From the NCBI GenBank assembly GCA_036557665.1, contig DATBHG010000007.1, forward strand, positions 1-64,000: a stretch of DNA of 64,000 bases, written 5' to 3'. This DNA is from VAZQ01 sp036557665 (lineage in GTDB: Bacteria > Pseudomonadota > Alphaproteobacteria > Rhizobiales > Xanthobacteraceae). This document shows positions 15,103-23,008 of this stretch, piece by piece. The position numbers and the translations under genes are program-made. The notes beneath the pieces were generated by a model. It was not told the origin of the DNA and did not search any database. It saw only the letters and a program-made list of their open reading frames with translations. The first letter of the stretch is position 1. The number at the start of each line of letters is the position of its first letter.

Positions 15103-17459
15103 GCGGCCTGCCTCTGTTCGCTCGCACGGATCGGCAACACGATATTGAACGTAGACCCCACTCCGAGCTTGGAATGTACGTCGATCTGCCCGCCGTGCGC
15201 CTGTACAAGCCGACGCGAGATCGAAAGTCCTAATCCTGTTCCTCCCTTCTGGCGGGTACTGCTGTTATCGACCTGCTGAAATTCATCGAAGATCCGCTTC
15301 TGGTGCTCGGGCGGAATTCCGGGCCCCGTATCCTCGATCTCTATTTTGAAGAGATTGCCGACCGCATCGGCACGGATCTCGACAAAACCGGCATCCGTGA
15401 ACTTGATGGCGTTGCCCACGACGTTGAGCAGCACCTGGGTGAGACGCCGTTCATCGCCATACCCTATCGGGAGATCGGGGCCAAGGACCGGCCTGACCTC
15501 TATTCCCTTGGCATGTGCGAGCGAGCCGGTCGAGGAAATCACGCTCTCCACAATCGACTGTAGGGAGTAATCGCTCAGTGACAAAGTCAGCTGGCCCGCA
15601 TCGATCTTGGAGATGTCGAGAACGTCGTTGATCAAGCCCAGGAGATGCTTCCCGTCGTTCTGGATGCGGCCGAGCACTTCCATGGCCTCATGCGGCAAGG
15701 TGCCGTAGAGTCCGTCTGCAAGCAACTCGGTGAATCCGAGAATGCCGTTGAGGGGCGTGCGCAGCTCGTGGCTCATATTCGCGAAGAATTGTGCCTTGTG
15801 ATCATTGGCAATGGCCAGCTCGCGGCCCTTCTGCTCCACCTCACGGAACAGGCGGGCATTGTTCATCGCCAGCACCGACTGGTGTGCGAATGTTTGCATG
15901 AGGCCAATCGTGCTCTCGGGAAAATCGCCGAGGCTTCGACGTTGCACCATCAGCGCTCCTGAAATCCCGTCCTGCGCCAGTAGCGGAACCACCAATACCG
16001 AATGAAATCCGGCGGCGATAGTGCGATCCCTCAGCGGAAAATCCGGTGTCGCCCGCAAATCCGGAATGGCAATTGCGCGGCCGGCCTTTGACGCCACTCC
16101 CATGACGCTGCCGTCCAGCGTGATTCGTGACGAGCGAATGGTGTCCTGCAAATCCTGATCGAGAGCGTGGGCCTCGGCAAGCTCGAATACTTTGCGTGAT
16201 GCGTCATAGCGATAGATCGCTCCCGCATCGGCCTTGGCAAGCTGCACCGCGCGGCTGACAATACTTGCCAGCACCGCCTTGAAGTCGAGCGAGGAGGCAA
16301 CTGCACGGCCGATCTCCTCCAGCGCCTTGAGCTCATTCACGGACTGAGCAAGCGCACGCGTGCGCTCCTCGACCTTCTGCTCGAGGCGGGTATAGGATTC
16401 GCGCAGCTGGGCGGCCATCCGATTGAAGTGGTCGGCGAGGTCCGCGATTTCATCCCCCGTCCGTACCTCGATACGGTGTCCGAACTCGCTCGCTTCCAAC
16501 TGCTGCGCGCCGACCTGCAGCGCCCTGATCGGAACCACCATGTGCCGCGCGAACAGGATACCCGCGATCACGGCCAGTGCGACACCAAGCGCGAGAAGCA
16601 TGGCCGTGCGGCCAAGAACCCGGTAGACCGGCTGCAACGCGGTCGTGCGTGGTTGCTCGAAAAAGACATGCCAGTCGAGAGCGGGAACGGCCGCTGAGGC
16701 AGTCAAGACCGAATGGCCGTCCGCATCCTGTCCGAAGGTCAGCGGCTCGTCGCGGTCTTTTGTGACCGCACGTACCTGCGGCAATTCTGCAAGGTTGGTG
16801 CCAAGCCGCACGTCGGGATTGGAATGGGCGAGCAAGCGCCCGTCAGGCCCGACAACATAGGCGTCCAATGCTTTTCCGATTTGGGTAGGATCGATGAAGC
16901 TGGAGATGAATTTAAGGCTTATCTCGGCGACCGTTGAACCGGCATTTTGACCCGAATGCGGCATGGCGATCGAGATGAACGGATCGAGTCCGTCGAAATA
17001 CGCCGGCGAGACCCAGATCGGGCGGCCGCGCGCCGCGGCGAATCTGGGGTTGCCGGAATAATCGATCCCGCTCCCCACCACAGGCTCCTCGTTGCGCACA
17101 GCGCGCAGCTGCTCTCGGCCCGTGCTGTCGAGTTGGATGAGTCTCTCAATTGCGGGCACCTCGAGCAGCAGCAGCAAATAGTCCGACCGCCGCTGATCAA
17201 TCGTAGTCGCGCTTGCGCGTGTGGCAAAACTGATCTGCCGCTCGATGTCCTCGATGGACTGTTGAATTCGTCTGGCAACGGCGTCTGCCTTGTCCGATTG
17301 GGCCTTTGCCAGCAGCTCGATCGTGTCGTTGTAGGTAAACCATGTTTCCAGTGTGCCATTCACCGCGAGCACGATCACGATGAGGCCGACGAAAGCAACG
17401 ACATACTTGCCGAAAAGTCCACGCGGACGGAACCAAGCCGTGCCGGACCCTCCGCTCAA
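15099..17459 (-). CDS. Membrane sensor histidine kinase (Cache-HAMP-GAF-HisKA-HATPase)
   Basis: 786 aa. There are two transmembrane helices (about 18-40 and 283-305) around a periplasmic Cache-like sensor domain, then HAMP (about 305-360), coiled coil, GAF (about 385-535), HisKA with the phospho-acceptor His in MSHELRTPLN (about residue 563), and HATPase_c with VVGNAIKF, DTGPGIP and GTGLGLSIS. It has no receiver of its own; the partner receivers are the two downstream genes. It overlaps both neighbours by 4 bp (adaptor upstream, DivK-like downstream), so adaptor, kinase and receiver form one tightly coupled unit. The signal is unknown; a small ligand in the periplasm is the usual Cache input. 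Confidence 0.93.
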   Translation of the reverse strand: MSGGSGTAWFRPRGLFGKYVVAFVGLIVIVLAVNGTLETWFTYNDTIELLAKAQSDKADAVARRIQQSIEDIERQISFATRASATTIDQRRSDYLLLLLEVPAIERLIQLDSTGREQLRAVRNEEPVVGSGIDYSGNPRFAAARGRPIWVSPAYFDGLDPFISIAMPHSGQNAGSTVAEISLKFISSFIDPTQIGKALDAYVVGPDGRLLAHSNPDVRLGTNLAELPQVRAVTKDRDEPLTFGQDADGHSVLTASAAVPALDWHVFFEQPRTTALQPVYRVLGRTAMLLALGVALAVIAGILFARHMVVPIRALQVGAQQLEASEFGHRIEVRTGDEIADLADHFNRMAAQLRESYTRLEQKVEERTRALAQSVNELKALEEIGRAVASSLDFKAVLASIVSRAVQLAKADAGAIYRYDASRKVFELAEAHALDQDLQDTIRSSRITLDGSVMGVASKAGRAIAIPDLRATPDFPLRDRTIAAGFHSVLVVPLLAQDGISGALMVQRRSLGDFPESTIGLMQTFAHQSVLAMNNARLFREVEQKGRELAIANDHKAQFFANMSHELRTPLNGILGFTELLADGLYGTLPHEAMEVLGRIQNDGKHLLGLINDVLDISKIDAGQLTLSLSDYSLQSIVESVISSTGSLAHAKGIEVRPVLGPDLPIGYGDERRLTQVLLNVVGNAIKFTDAGFVEIRADAVGNLFKIEIEDTGPGIPPEHQKRIFDEFQQVDNSSTRQKGGTGLGLSISRRLVQAHGGQIDVHSKLGVGSTFNIVLPIRASEQRQAA

Positions 17460-18382
17460 CGTAGCCCCATGCGGGACAAGTCGGTCTCGATGGGCTTGAC
17501 CTTGTCGCCGTCCCGCAACGAGCTGCCTGCATTGGCAACGACCAGATCGCCTTCACTCAGACCGTCGAGTATCTCGGTATCCGTATCCGAGTGATATCCG
17601 ACATGTACCAGCCTCGTTTCAACCGCGTCCCCACGCACAACTTGCACGCTCGGACCCTCGGTCCGATACAGCACCGCCGAATGAGGGACCGATATTCCAC
17701 GGCTGCGATTCGCCTCGATGGTAGCTCGCGCAAACATTCCGACTCGAAGCCGCGGGTCGCGCTCCAGAGATATGCGGGCGCGACCAAGCTGGGTTCTCAG
17801 GTCAACTGAGCCGGGCACGAGGCGTACCTTGCCTGATAGCTCGCGGCTGTTTTCGATTTCGACTCGAGCGGCTTGTCCCGGCGCCAGCATCGGAATGTGG
17901 ATGCTCGGAACATCGGCTTCAAGCTCGATCTCGTCATCGACGGCGATGCGGAAGAGAGGCTCCGGCTGCATGGGCGAAGCGGTCGCTCCCACCGCCGCGG
18001 TACTTCGCGTGATCACGCCGGCAGCGGGCGCCTTCAAGATTGCCGTGGCGGGGCGCCGATCCATGCTGGGATCCGGCATTGCCGCGGCTTGGCGCGTCAG
18101 ACGAGCGAGCGTCTGTCCGGCGCTCACCCGGTCCCCTTCGCCTGCGACCACCTCGCTCACCCTGTAGCCCGGGTCCAAAGTCACAACTGCTTCCTCGCGG
18201 GGTACCAGAAAACCGGTCACTCGGATCTCCGCCGCGAACCATTCCTGGGTTACCCGAATCACGGAGACTTGCACCGGAGCCGCCCCGCCGTTCTCGGCCG
18301 CGCCTGCCGCCGAACCGCAGAGCGCGGCGCACCCGAGTGCCGCCGCGACGAGCGCAGCCAAGCCCCAGCCAACCCGATTCAT
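17456..18382 (-). CDS. RND-type periplasmic adaptor (HlyD/AcrA family), copy 2
   Basis: 308 aa exported adaptor with signal peptide (LAALVAAALGCAALCGSAAGAAE), lipoyl halves (VTGFLVPREEAVVTLDPG, ILKAPAAGVITRSTAAVGA), beta-barrel and membrane-proximal domain; little or no hairpin. It is a paralogue of the protein at 12538-13428. Its stop overlaps the kinase start by 4 bp, an unusual coupling of an efflux adaptor to a sensor kinase. It lies 25 bp downstream of the caspase/FGE gene. It may serve the same pump as its paralogue or act as part of sensing; the sequence does not decide. Confidence 0.82.
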   Translation of the reverse strand: MNRVGWGLAALVAAALGCAALCGSAAGAAENGGAAPVQVSVIRVTQEWFAAEIRVTGFLVPREEAVVTLDPGYRVSEVVAGEGDRVSAGQTLARLTRQAAAMPDPSMDRRPATAILKAPAAGVITRSTAAVGATASPMQPEPLFRIAVDDEIELEADVPSIHIPMLAPGQAARVEIENSRELSGKVRLVPGSVDLRTQLGRARISLERDPRLRVGMFARATIEANRSRGISVPHSAVLYRTEGPSVQVVRGDAVETRLVHVGYHSDTDTEILDGLSEGDLVVANAGSSLRDGDKVKPIETDLSRMGLR

Positions 18383-18407
18383 TTAGCCCATCCGAGGTTT
18401 GAGATCA

Positions 18408-20084
18408 TCAACGCAGCTCGCGTACGACCCGGAAGCCGTTGGGAAAATAGCGCACGTCGGTATCATAGCGAAAACGAGCCATGGACCGGACGGCCTTGCC
18501 GGGACTGTCGTACGCGCCTCCGCGGAGCACCCGCAGCCGGCACTGCCCCGCCGTCCATGCCGAGCCGTCGTTCGGGGCGCCACGATAATTGTCATTCCAG
18601 CAGTCTTCCACCCACTCGGCGACATTGCCGGCGGTGTCATAAAGGCCAAACGGATTTGGCGGGTAGGTACCTACTTTGGCCGTTTGCTGGCCGGCGCCGG
18701 CCCCACATTCCCGGCAGTTGGCCTGATGCGAGCCCATCTCGCGACCCCACCAATATGGAGTAGTCGTTCCAGCCCGCGCGGCGTACTCCCATTCCGCTTC
18801 GGTCGGAAGCCGGTAGGTCTGGCCGGTCTTCTTGGAAAGCCAAGCCGTGAATGCCTTGGCATCGACCCAGCTGGTATCGATGATTGGTCGGGCCCCGCGC
18901 CCCCACTCACGATCGTCGGGCTGAGCTTTGCAGCCTTTCTCCTCCACACAGCGGTCCCATTGATCGAAGGTCACCTCGTAACGGCCGATGGCGAACGGCT
19001 TTGAGATGCTCACACGGTGCACCGGGTTTTCGTAGTCGTTATTTGAGCCCATCTCGAACGAGCCGGCTCCCACGACCACCATCTCAGGGCATTGGGAACA
19101 ATCCCGAAACGTCTGCCCCGGCTTGGCGTCGCTGCGAATGGGCTCGCCCGACGCGGAGCTAGGCGAAGGCGAGGGCGGTGGGGCGGACACAGGTGCGGGC
19201 GGCCGGGCAGAGACAGGCGGAGGCGAGGGCGGGGCGGCTGACACAGGCGGAGGCGGCGGCGGCGGGGTAATGGGGGGAGCGGGCGGAGGAGCAGGAGGCG
19301 GGCCAGGGGGGGTGGCGCCAGATCGCGAAGCACCGAAATAGAACTCCTCGATCAGGGAAGAGGCGACCCAGGGTACCTGCTCGTTGTTGGTCGCACGAGA
19401 GACCCCGATGCGTCCCCGGTTGAATACCTCCTCGGCCGTCAAATTTGGCACTCGCAGCTCTTTTGTGAGCTCGGTGACAAATACGCTGTTGGTTCCGCTG
19501 CCTTCATTGAGCAGCTTGCCCGGAGCAGTGGAATAGATCGCAAGCGTACCTTCCGGCGCGTCAATCACCGCGAGTCCGGCAGGAGAGGCGCGAAAGCGCC
19601 GCTCGAAAGGGTTGCGGCGCGCGGCGTCGATAATGACGATTTTTACCTTGGCCCCCCTGCGATTCATCTCGTTCAAAGTATTGTCCAGGCTGAACCCCTC
19701 GCGCCGCAAATCCGATTCGTTCCAGATCTGCGCATTCACGGGGATCAGATAGGTCTGCCTTGCGGTCTGAATGCCGTAGCCGCTGAAGTACAGAAGCGCG
19801 GCCGAGCCGGTTCGGATCTTGCCTAGGAACGCATCAAGCGCGCGCTGCATGTCCTCCTTGCTGAGGTTCTCCTTGAGATCCACGTCAAAATCGTTGCGGC
19901 GTAGCTCTTCTGCAATGGTGCGGGCGTCCCGGATCGTGGTCGAGAGAGGGGTGCTTGCATCGGGATAGGCCGCATTCCCGATAACGAGAGCTACGCGACC
20001 AGGGCGCTGCTGCGCTTGCGCGCCACCCAGCAGCATTGCCGCCCAGAAGATCAGGCCCAGCCATGACAAGAGCCGCATGTTCAT
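18408..20084 (-). CDS. Exported pseudo-caspase fused to FGE-sulfatase domain
   Basis: About 558 aa from ATG 20084 (MNMRLLSWLG; the frame is open to 20144). Order: signal peptide, caspase-fold (C14) domain about 27-255, a long Pro-rich linker about 255-325, and a formylglycine-generating-enzyme/sulfatase-modifying-factor domain about 335-558 (MVVVGAGSFEMGSN, YEVTFDQWDRC, RLPTEAEWEYAARAG, NVAEWVEDC, RVLRGGAY). The caspase dyad is missing: the usual YFSGHG reads YFSGYG (Tyr103) and the usual DACR reads DAAR (Ala155). It should therefore bind rather than cut. It is first in the adaptor-kinase-cyclase operon. FGE-like domains include non-catalytic binders, so enzymatic activity is also unproven. 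Confidence 0.88.
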   Translation of the reverse strand: MNMRLLSWLGLIFWAAMLLGGAQAQQRPGRVALVIGNAAYPDASTPLSTTIRDARTIAEELRRNDFDVDLKENLSKEDMQRALDAFLGKIRTGSAALLYFSGYGIQTARQTYLIPVNAQIWNESDLRREGFSLDNTLNEMNRRGAKVKIVIIDAARRNPFERRFRASPAGLAVIDAPEGTLAIYSTAPGKLLNEGSGTNSVFVTELTKELRVPNLTAEEVFNRGRIGVSRATNNEQVPWVASSLIEEFYFGASRSGATPPGPPPAPPPAPPITPPPPPPPVSAAPPSPPPVSARPPAPVSAPPPSPSPSSASGEPIRSDAKPGQTFRDCSQCPEMVVVGAGSFEMGSNNDYENPVHRVSISKPFAIGRYEVTFDQWDRCVEEKGCKAQPDDREWGRGARPIIDTSWVDAKAFTAWLSKKTGQTYRLPTEAEWEYAARAGTTTPYWWGREMGSHQANCRECGAGAGQQTAKVGTYPPNPFGLYDTAGNVAEWVEDCWNDNYRGAPNDGSAWTAGQCRLRVLRGGAYDSPGKAVRSMARFRYDTDVRYFPNGFRVVRELR

Positions 20085-20538
20085 TATACGCCTTTTGGAT
20101 CGAGCAGAACTCAATATCACCACTCTTGAGCCGGAGGTCCGCACTCACGCCGGCATTACCGCATCGGGCACGGCTGCTCCAGAACCGGTAGGTGCCGCGA
20201 GGTCGCAGCTTCTCCGCCGTTCAAACGCGCGCTCCTGGACATTACGCCAGCAATACTAACATTCTATCCGCTTTCTTCGGCACCGTACAACAGGCGATGG
20301 AGTCGCGGTCATCGCGCTCTACACCCATAGCCGGACCCGGCCTTCGATCCATCTTGCAACAGCCAAAGGGCTGTGCGGCGCTCAGGTTTCGGGTTTCCGA
20401 GGAAGCGATAATCTGTTATGTTTGTTTGCAGCATCAGGCAGGTTTTGCGGCCCCTGCCGATTTGATCATTTGTCGAGTCCGGGTGATCTCGGGACGTTCC
20501 GGACGAATCCCAGGTTCGCTATCTCGTGGGTATCTTGA
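20085..20538. other. Divergent intergenic region
   Basis: About 450 bp between the operon start and the second DUF2147 gene. A sigma70-like promoter for the minus-strand operon is proposed at 20261-20290. I saw no convincing coding frame or other structure. Confidence 0.5.
20261..20290 (-). promoter_or_regulatory. Possible sigma70 promoter of the signalling operon
   Basis: On the minus strand TTGTAC (20290-20285) and TAGAAT (20266-20261) are separated by 18 bp. The -10 matches the consensus at 5 of 6, the -35 at 3 of 6. It would give a leader of about 170 nt before ATG 20084. Found by eye, so chance is possible. Confidence 0.3.
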
Positions 20539-21027
20539 ATGGGCCGCAAGCTGACCCTCTGGGATTTTTCGCACGGCTCGCCAAGAGTGTGGGAGCATCG
20601 TTCGGAGAAGCCCGACGGGTCGAAGCTCGTGGCTGGCGCCGAGCCCACCGCCGTGGGTCTCTGGGAGCAGATCGACGAGAGGTCCGGAGATACCCACTCC
20701 TGGTTCAGGATCACGGAGCGCGACGGTGTCTATGAGGGTACAGTCGCGAAAATCTGCTCGCCGTCGACCCGCGCGGAAAAAAGCTCCGCATCTTTTGTCG
20801 GCGTGAAAATCATTACCGGGATGCGGCGGGACGGGACCTCGTACCAAAATGGCACGATCACGGATCCGCGCGATGGCTCGCGCTACAGCGCGTTGATGCG
20901 ACTCAGTGCGGATGGCCAAAAGCTGGAAGTGCGCGGTTACATCGGGATTTCGCTGCTCGGCCGGAGCCAGATTTGGAGACGGCTGCCCGACGATGCGCTC
21001 ACACATGAGGCGTCTGAGGCCTGCTGA
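20539..21027 (+). CDS. DUF2147 protein lacking a signal peptide
   Basis: 162 aa with the DUF2147 core: VGLWEQIDER, DGVYEGTVAKI, the NGTITDPRDGSRYSA box and VRGYIGISLLGRSQIW. It is a paralogue of 7754-8335 and shares the order of all core blocks. Unlike that protein it has no hydrophobic leader; its first 40 residues are polar and unlike the family, and the CSRC pair is missing. Either the true export signal has been lost (decaying copy) or the protein is cytoplasmic. It lies 224 bp before the probable hpnP gene on the same strand. Confidence 0.7.
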   Translation: MGRKLTLWDFSHGSPRVWEHRSEKPDGSKLVAGAEPTAVGLWEQIDERSGDTHSWFRITERDGVYEGTVAKICSPSTRAEKSSASFVGVKIITGMRRDGTSYQNGTITDPRDGSRYSALMRLSADGQKLEVRGYIGISLLGRSQIWRRLPDDALTHEASEAC

Positions 21028-21251
21028 GCGCGTGTTGCGACGCGCCCATGAATGCCTGTGTGCGCGGCGAAATTTGCTGCTCGGCCCGAGCGGTGCCGTC
21101 CGGTCGCGAATCGCATGGTGGCACATCCGAGCAGTTGAGAAACTCCCGCCGTTGGTCAGGCGCTTCGTCGCCCGATCGTCGCCTGCTGCCCCAACCAACT
21201 CCTTGTCGCAGCACATGAAAAGATTTAGGCTGGCGCACGCTGCCATTTGCG

Positions 21252-22865
21252 ATGCAGATTGCGGGATGGCTCATGCGGCTTGCTGACAATTTCGGTACAC
21301 GGCGAGTTCTGCTGGTATTTCCCCATTACGCCCCATCCTTCGGAACACTGGAATTTTCCTATCCCCTGACCGACGGCATGTGTGCAAACATGCCGCCGCA
21401 GGGCCTGCTCGTGATTGCCGCCTACTTGCCCGCCTCCTGGGAGGTTCGCTTCATCGACGAGAATATTCGACGTGCCGAGGCAGAGGATTTCCGGTGGGCG
21501 GAGGTGGTGTTCGTCAGCGGGATGCATATTCAGCGACGCCAGATCGAAGACCTCTGCCGGCGTGCCCATGCATTTGAACGCACGGCGGTTCTTGGCGGCT
21601 CCTCAGTCTCGGCGTGTCCTCACTATTACCCCAGCTTCGATTATCTTCATGTCGGAGAGCTGGGAGATGCAACGGACCAGCTTGTGGAACGGCTGGCGCA
21701 GGATCCGGCTCGACCCGAGTGCCAAGTGGTGTTCAAGACCACGCAGCGGCGCGATCTCACCGATTTCCCCGTCCCCCGCTACGAGCTTGCGGAGCTCAAG
21801 CGCTATTTTCTGGTCAGCTTGCAGTTCTCCAGCGGGTGTCCGTACGTCTGTGAGTTTTGCGATATCCCGAACCTCTATGGCCGCAACCCCCGCCTGAAAA
21901 CTCCCGAGCAGGTCACGATCGAGCTCGACAAGCTGCTCGAATGCGAATCGTCGGGATGGATCTATTTCGTCGACGATAATTTCGTCGGCAATCGGAAGGC
22001 GGCGCGAGAGCTGCTTCCGCACCTCATCGCATGGCAGAAGCGCAACGGCTATCCGTTCGTGTTCGGTTGCGAGGCGACCCTCAATGTTGCCAAGCGACCT
22101 GAGATACTCGGGCTCATGCGCGAAGCACATTTTTACGGAATGTTCTGTGGCATCGAGACGCCCGAGCCCGACGCCCTCAAGGCGATAGCGAAAGACCACA
22201 ATCTGATGGTGCCGATTCTGGAGTCCATAGGGACGCTCAACAGCTTCGGTATCGAAGTTTTCGCCGGGATCATCCTTGGCTTTGATACCGACACTCCGGA
22301 GACCGGCTGTCGCCTGGTGGAGTTCATCGAGCGGTCCAAAATCCCGATCCTCCTCATCAATTTACTGCAGGCACTGCCCGTTACACCCCTATGGGATCGG
22401 CTTGAACGCTCCGGTCGGATTGTGGACGACGAGAGCCGCGAATCGAATGTGGAATTCCTTATGCCTTACGAGCAAGTCATGGCGATGTACCGCGACGTCA
22501 TGCTTCGAGTTTATGATCCCAAGAACGTGTTCGCCCGTTTCGAGCATCAGGTCAAAGCGACCTACCCGAATCGCCGAAGGCAGGAGTGGAACGCGGGCCG
22601 GATCAATTGGCGCAATGCCAAACGGGGTATCAGCATCATCTCTCGGGTCCTGTGGCATGTGGGGGTACGCGGCGATTACAAGCGCGTGTTCTGGACATTT
22701 GCGCTGCGGCGGCTGCTGCACGGGGACATCGAGTGCGTTCTGCGGGTAGCCATCGGGGCGCATCATCTGATCGTTTTCACGCGGGAGGCAACGTCCGGAC
22801 GTGCGAATGCGTCCTACTATTCGCACCGCGACCGCAGCGACGTGCTGGCGCTTGCGGCAGAGTGA
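21252..22865 (+). CDS. hpnP: B12-binding radical SAM protein, probable hopanoid C-2 methylase HpnP
   Basis: 537 aa (a second ATG at 21273 also fits). The N-terminal Rossmann-like cobalamin-binding domain (VLLVFPHYAPSFG, PPQGLLVIAAYLP) is followed by a radical SAM core with C196xxxC200xxC203 (SSGCPYVCEFCDIP) and a C-terminal extension after YPNRRRQEW. Cobalamin-dependent radical SAM methylases HpnP and HpnR methylate hopanoids at C-2 and C-3; the CDIPNLYGR and LKTPEQV context and total length fit HpnP best. Squalene-hopene cyclase is encoded about 1.5 kb away, which supports a hopanoid role. The family is large, so the exact substrate is inferred. In Rhodopseudomonas hpnP is under the EcfG stress response; I saw no clear EcfG promoter here. 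Confidence 0.8.
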   Translation: MQIAGWLMRLADNFGTRRVLLVFPHYAPSFGTLEFSYPLTDGMCANMPPQGLLVIAAYLPASWEVRFIDENIRRAEAEDFRWAEVVFVSGMHIQRRQIEDLCRRAHAFERTAVLGGSSVSACPHYYPSFDYLHVGELGDATDQLVERLAQDPARPECQVVFKTTQRRDLTDFPVPRYELAELKRYFLVSLQFSSGCPYVCEFCDIPNLYGRNPRLKTPEQVTIELDKLLECESSGWIYFVDDNFVGNRKAARELLPHLIAWQKRNGYPFVFGCEATLNVAKRPEILGLMREAHFYGMFCGIETPEPDALKAIAKDHNLMVPILESIGTLNSFGIEVFAGIILGFDTDTPETGCRLVEFIERSKIPILLINLLQALPVTPLWDRLERSGRIVDDESRESNVEFLMPYEQVMAMYRDVMLRVYDPKNVFARFEHQVKATYPNRRRQEWNAGRINWRNAKRGISIISRVLWHVGVRGDYKRVFWTFALRRLLHGDIECVLRVAIGAHHLIVFTREATSGRANASYYSHRDRSDVLALAAE

Positions 22866-23008
22866 CGCGCGGCCTGTGCGTAGGGTGACCCGCAGTCGCA
22901 GCGTGAGTGGCTTTGCAGCAGGCGCAACTTCGCCTAGCATTGTCGGAAGGGCAACGGGGTGATCTATCCCCAAGACGCGGTTTCGAACCTAGAGAGGGAC
23001 GCGAGACA

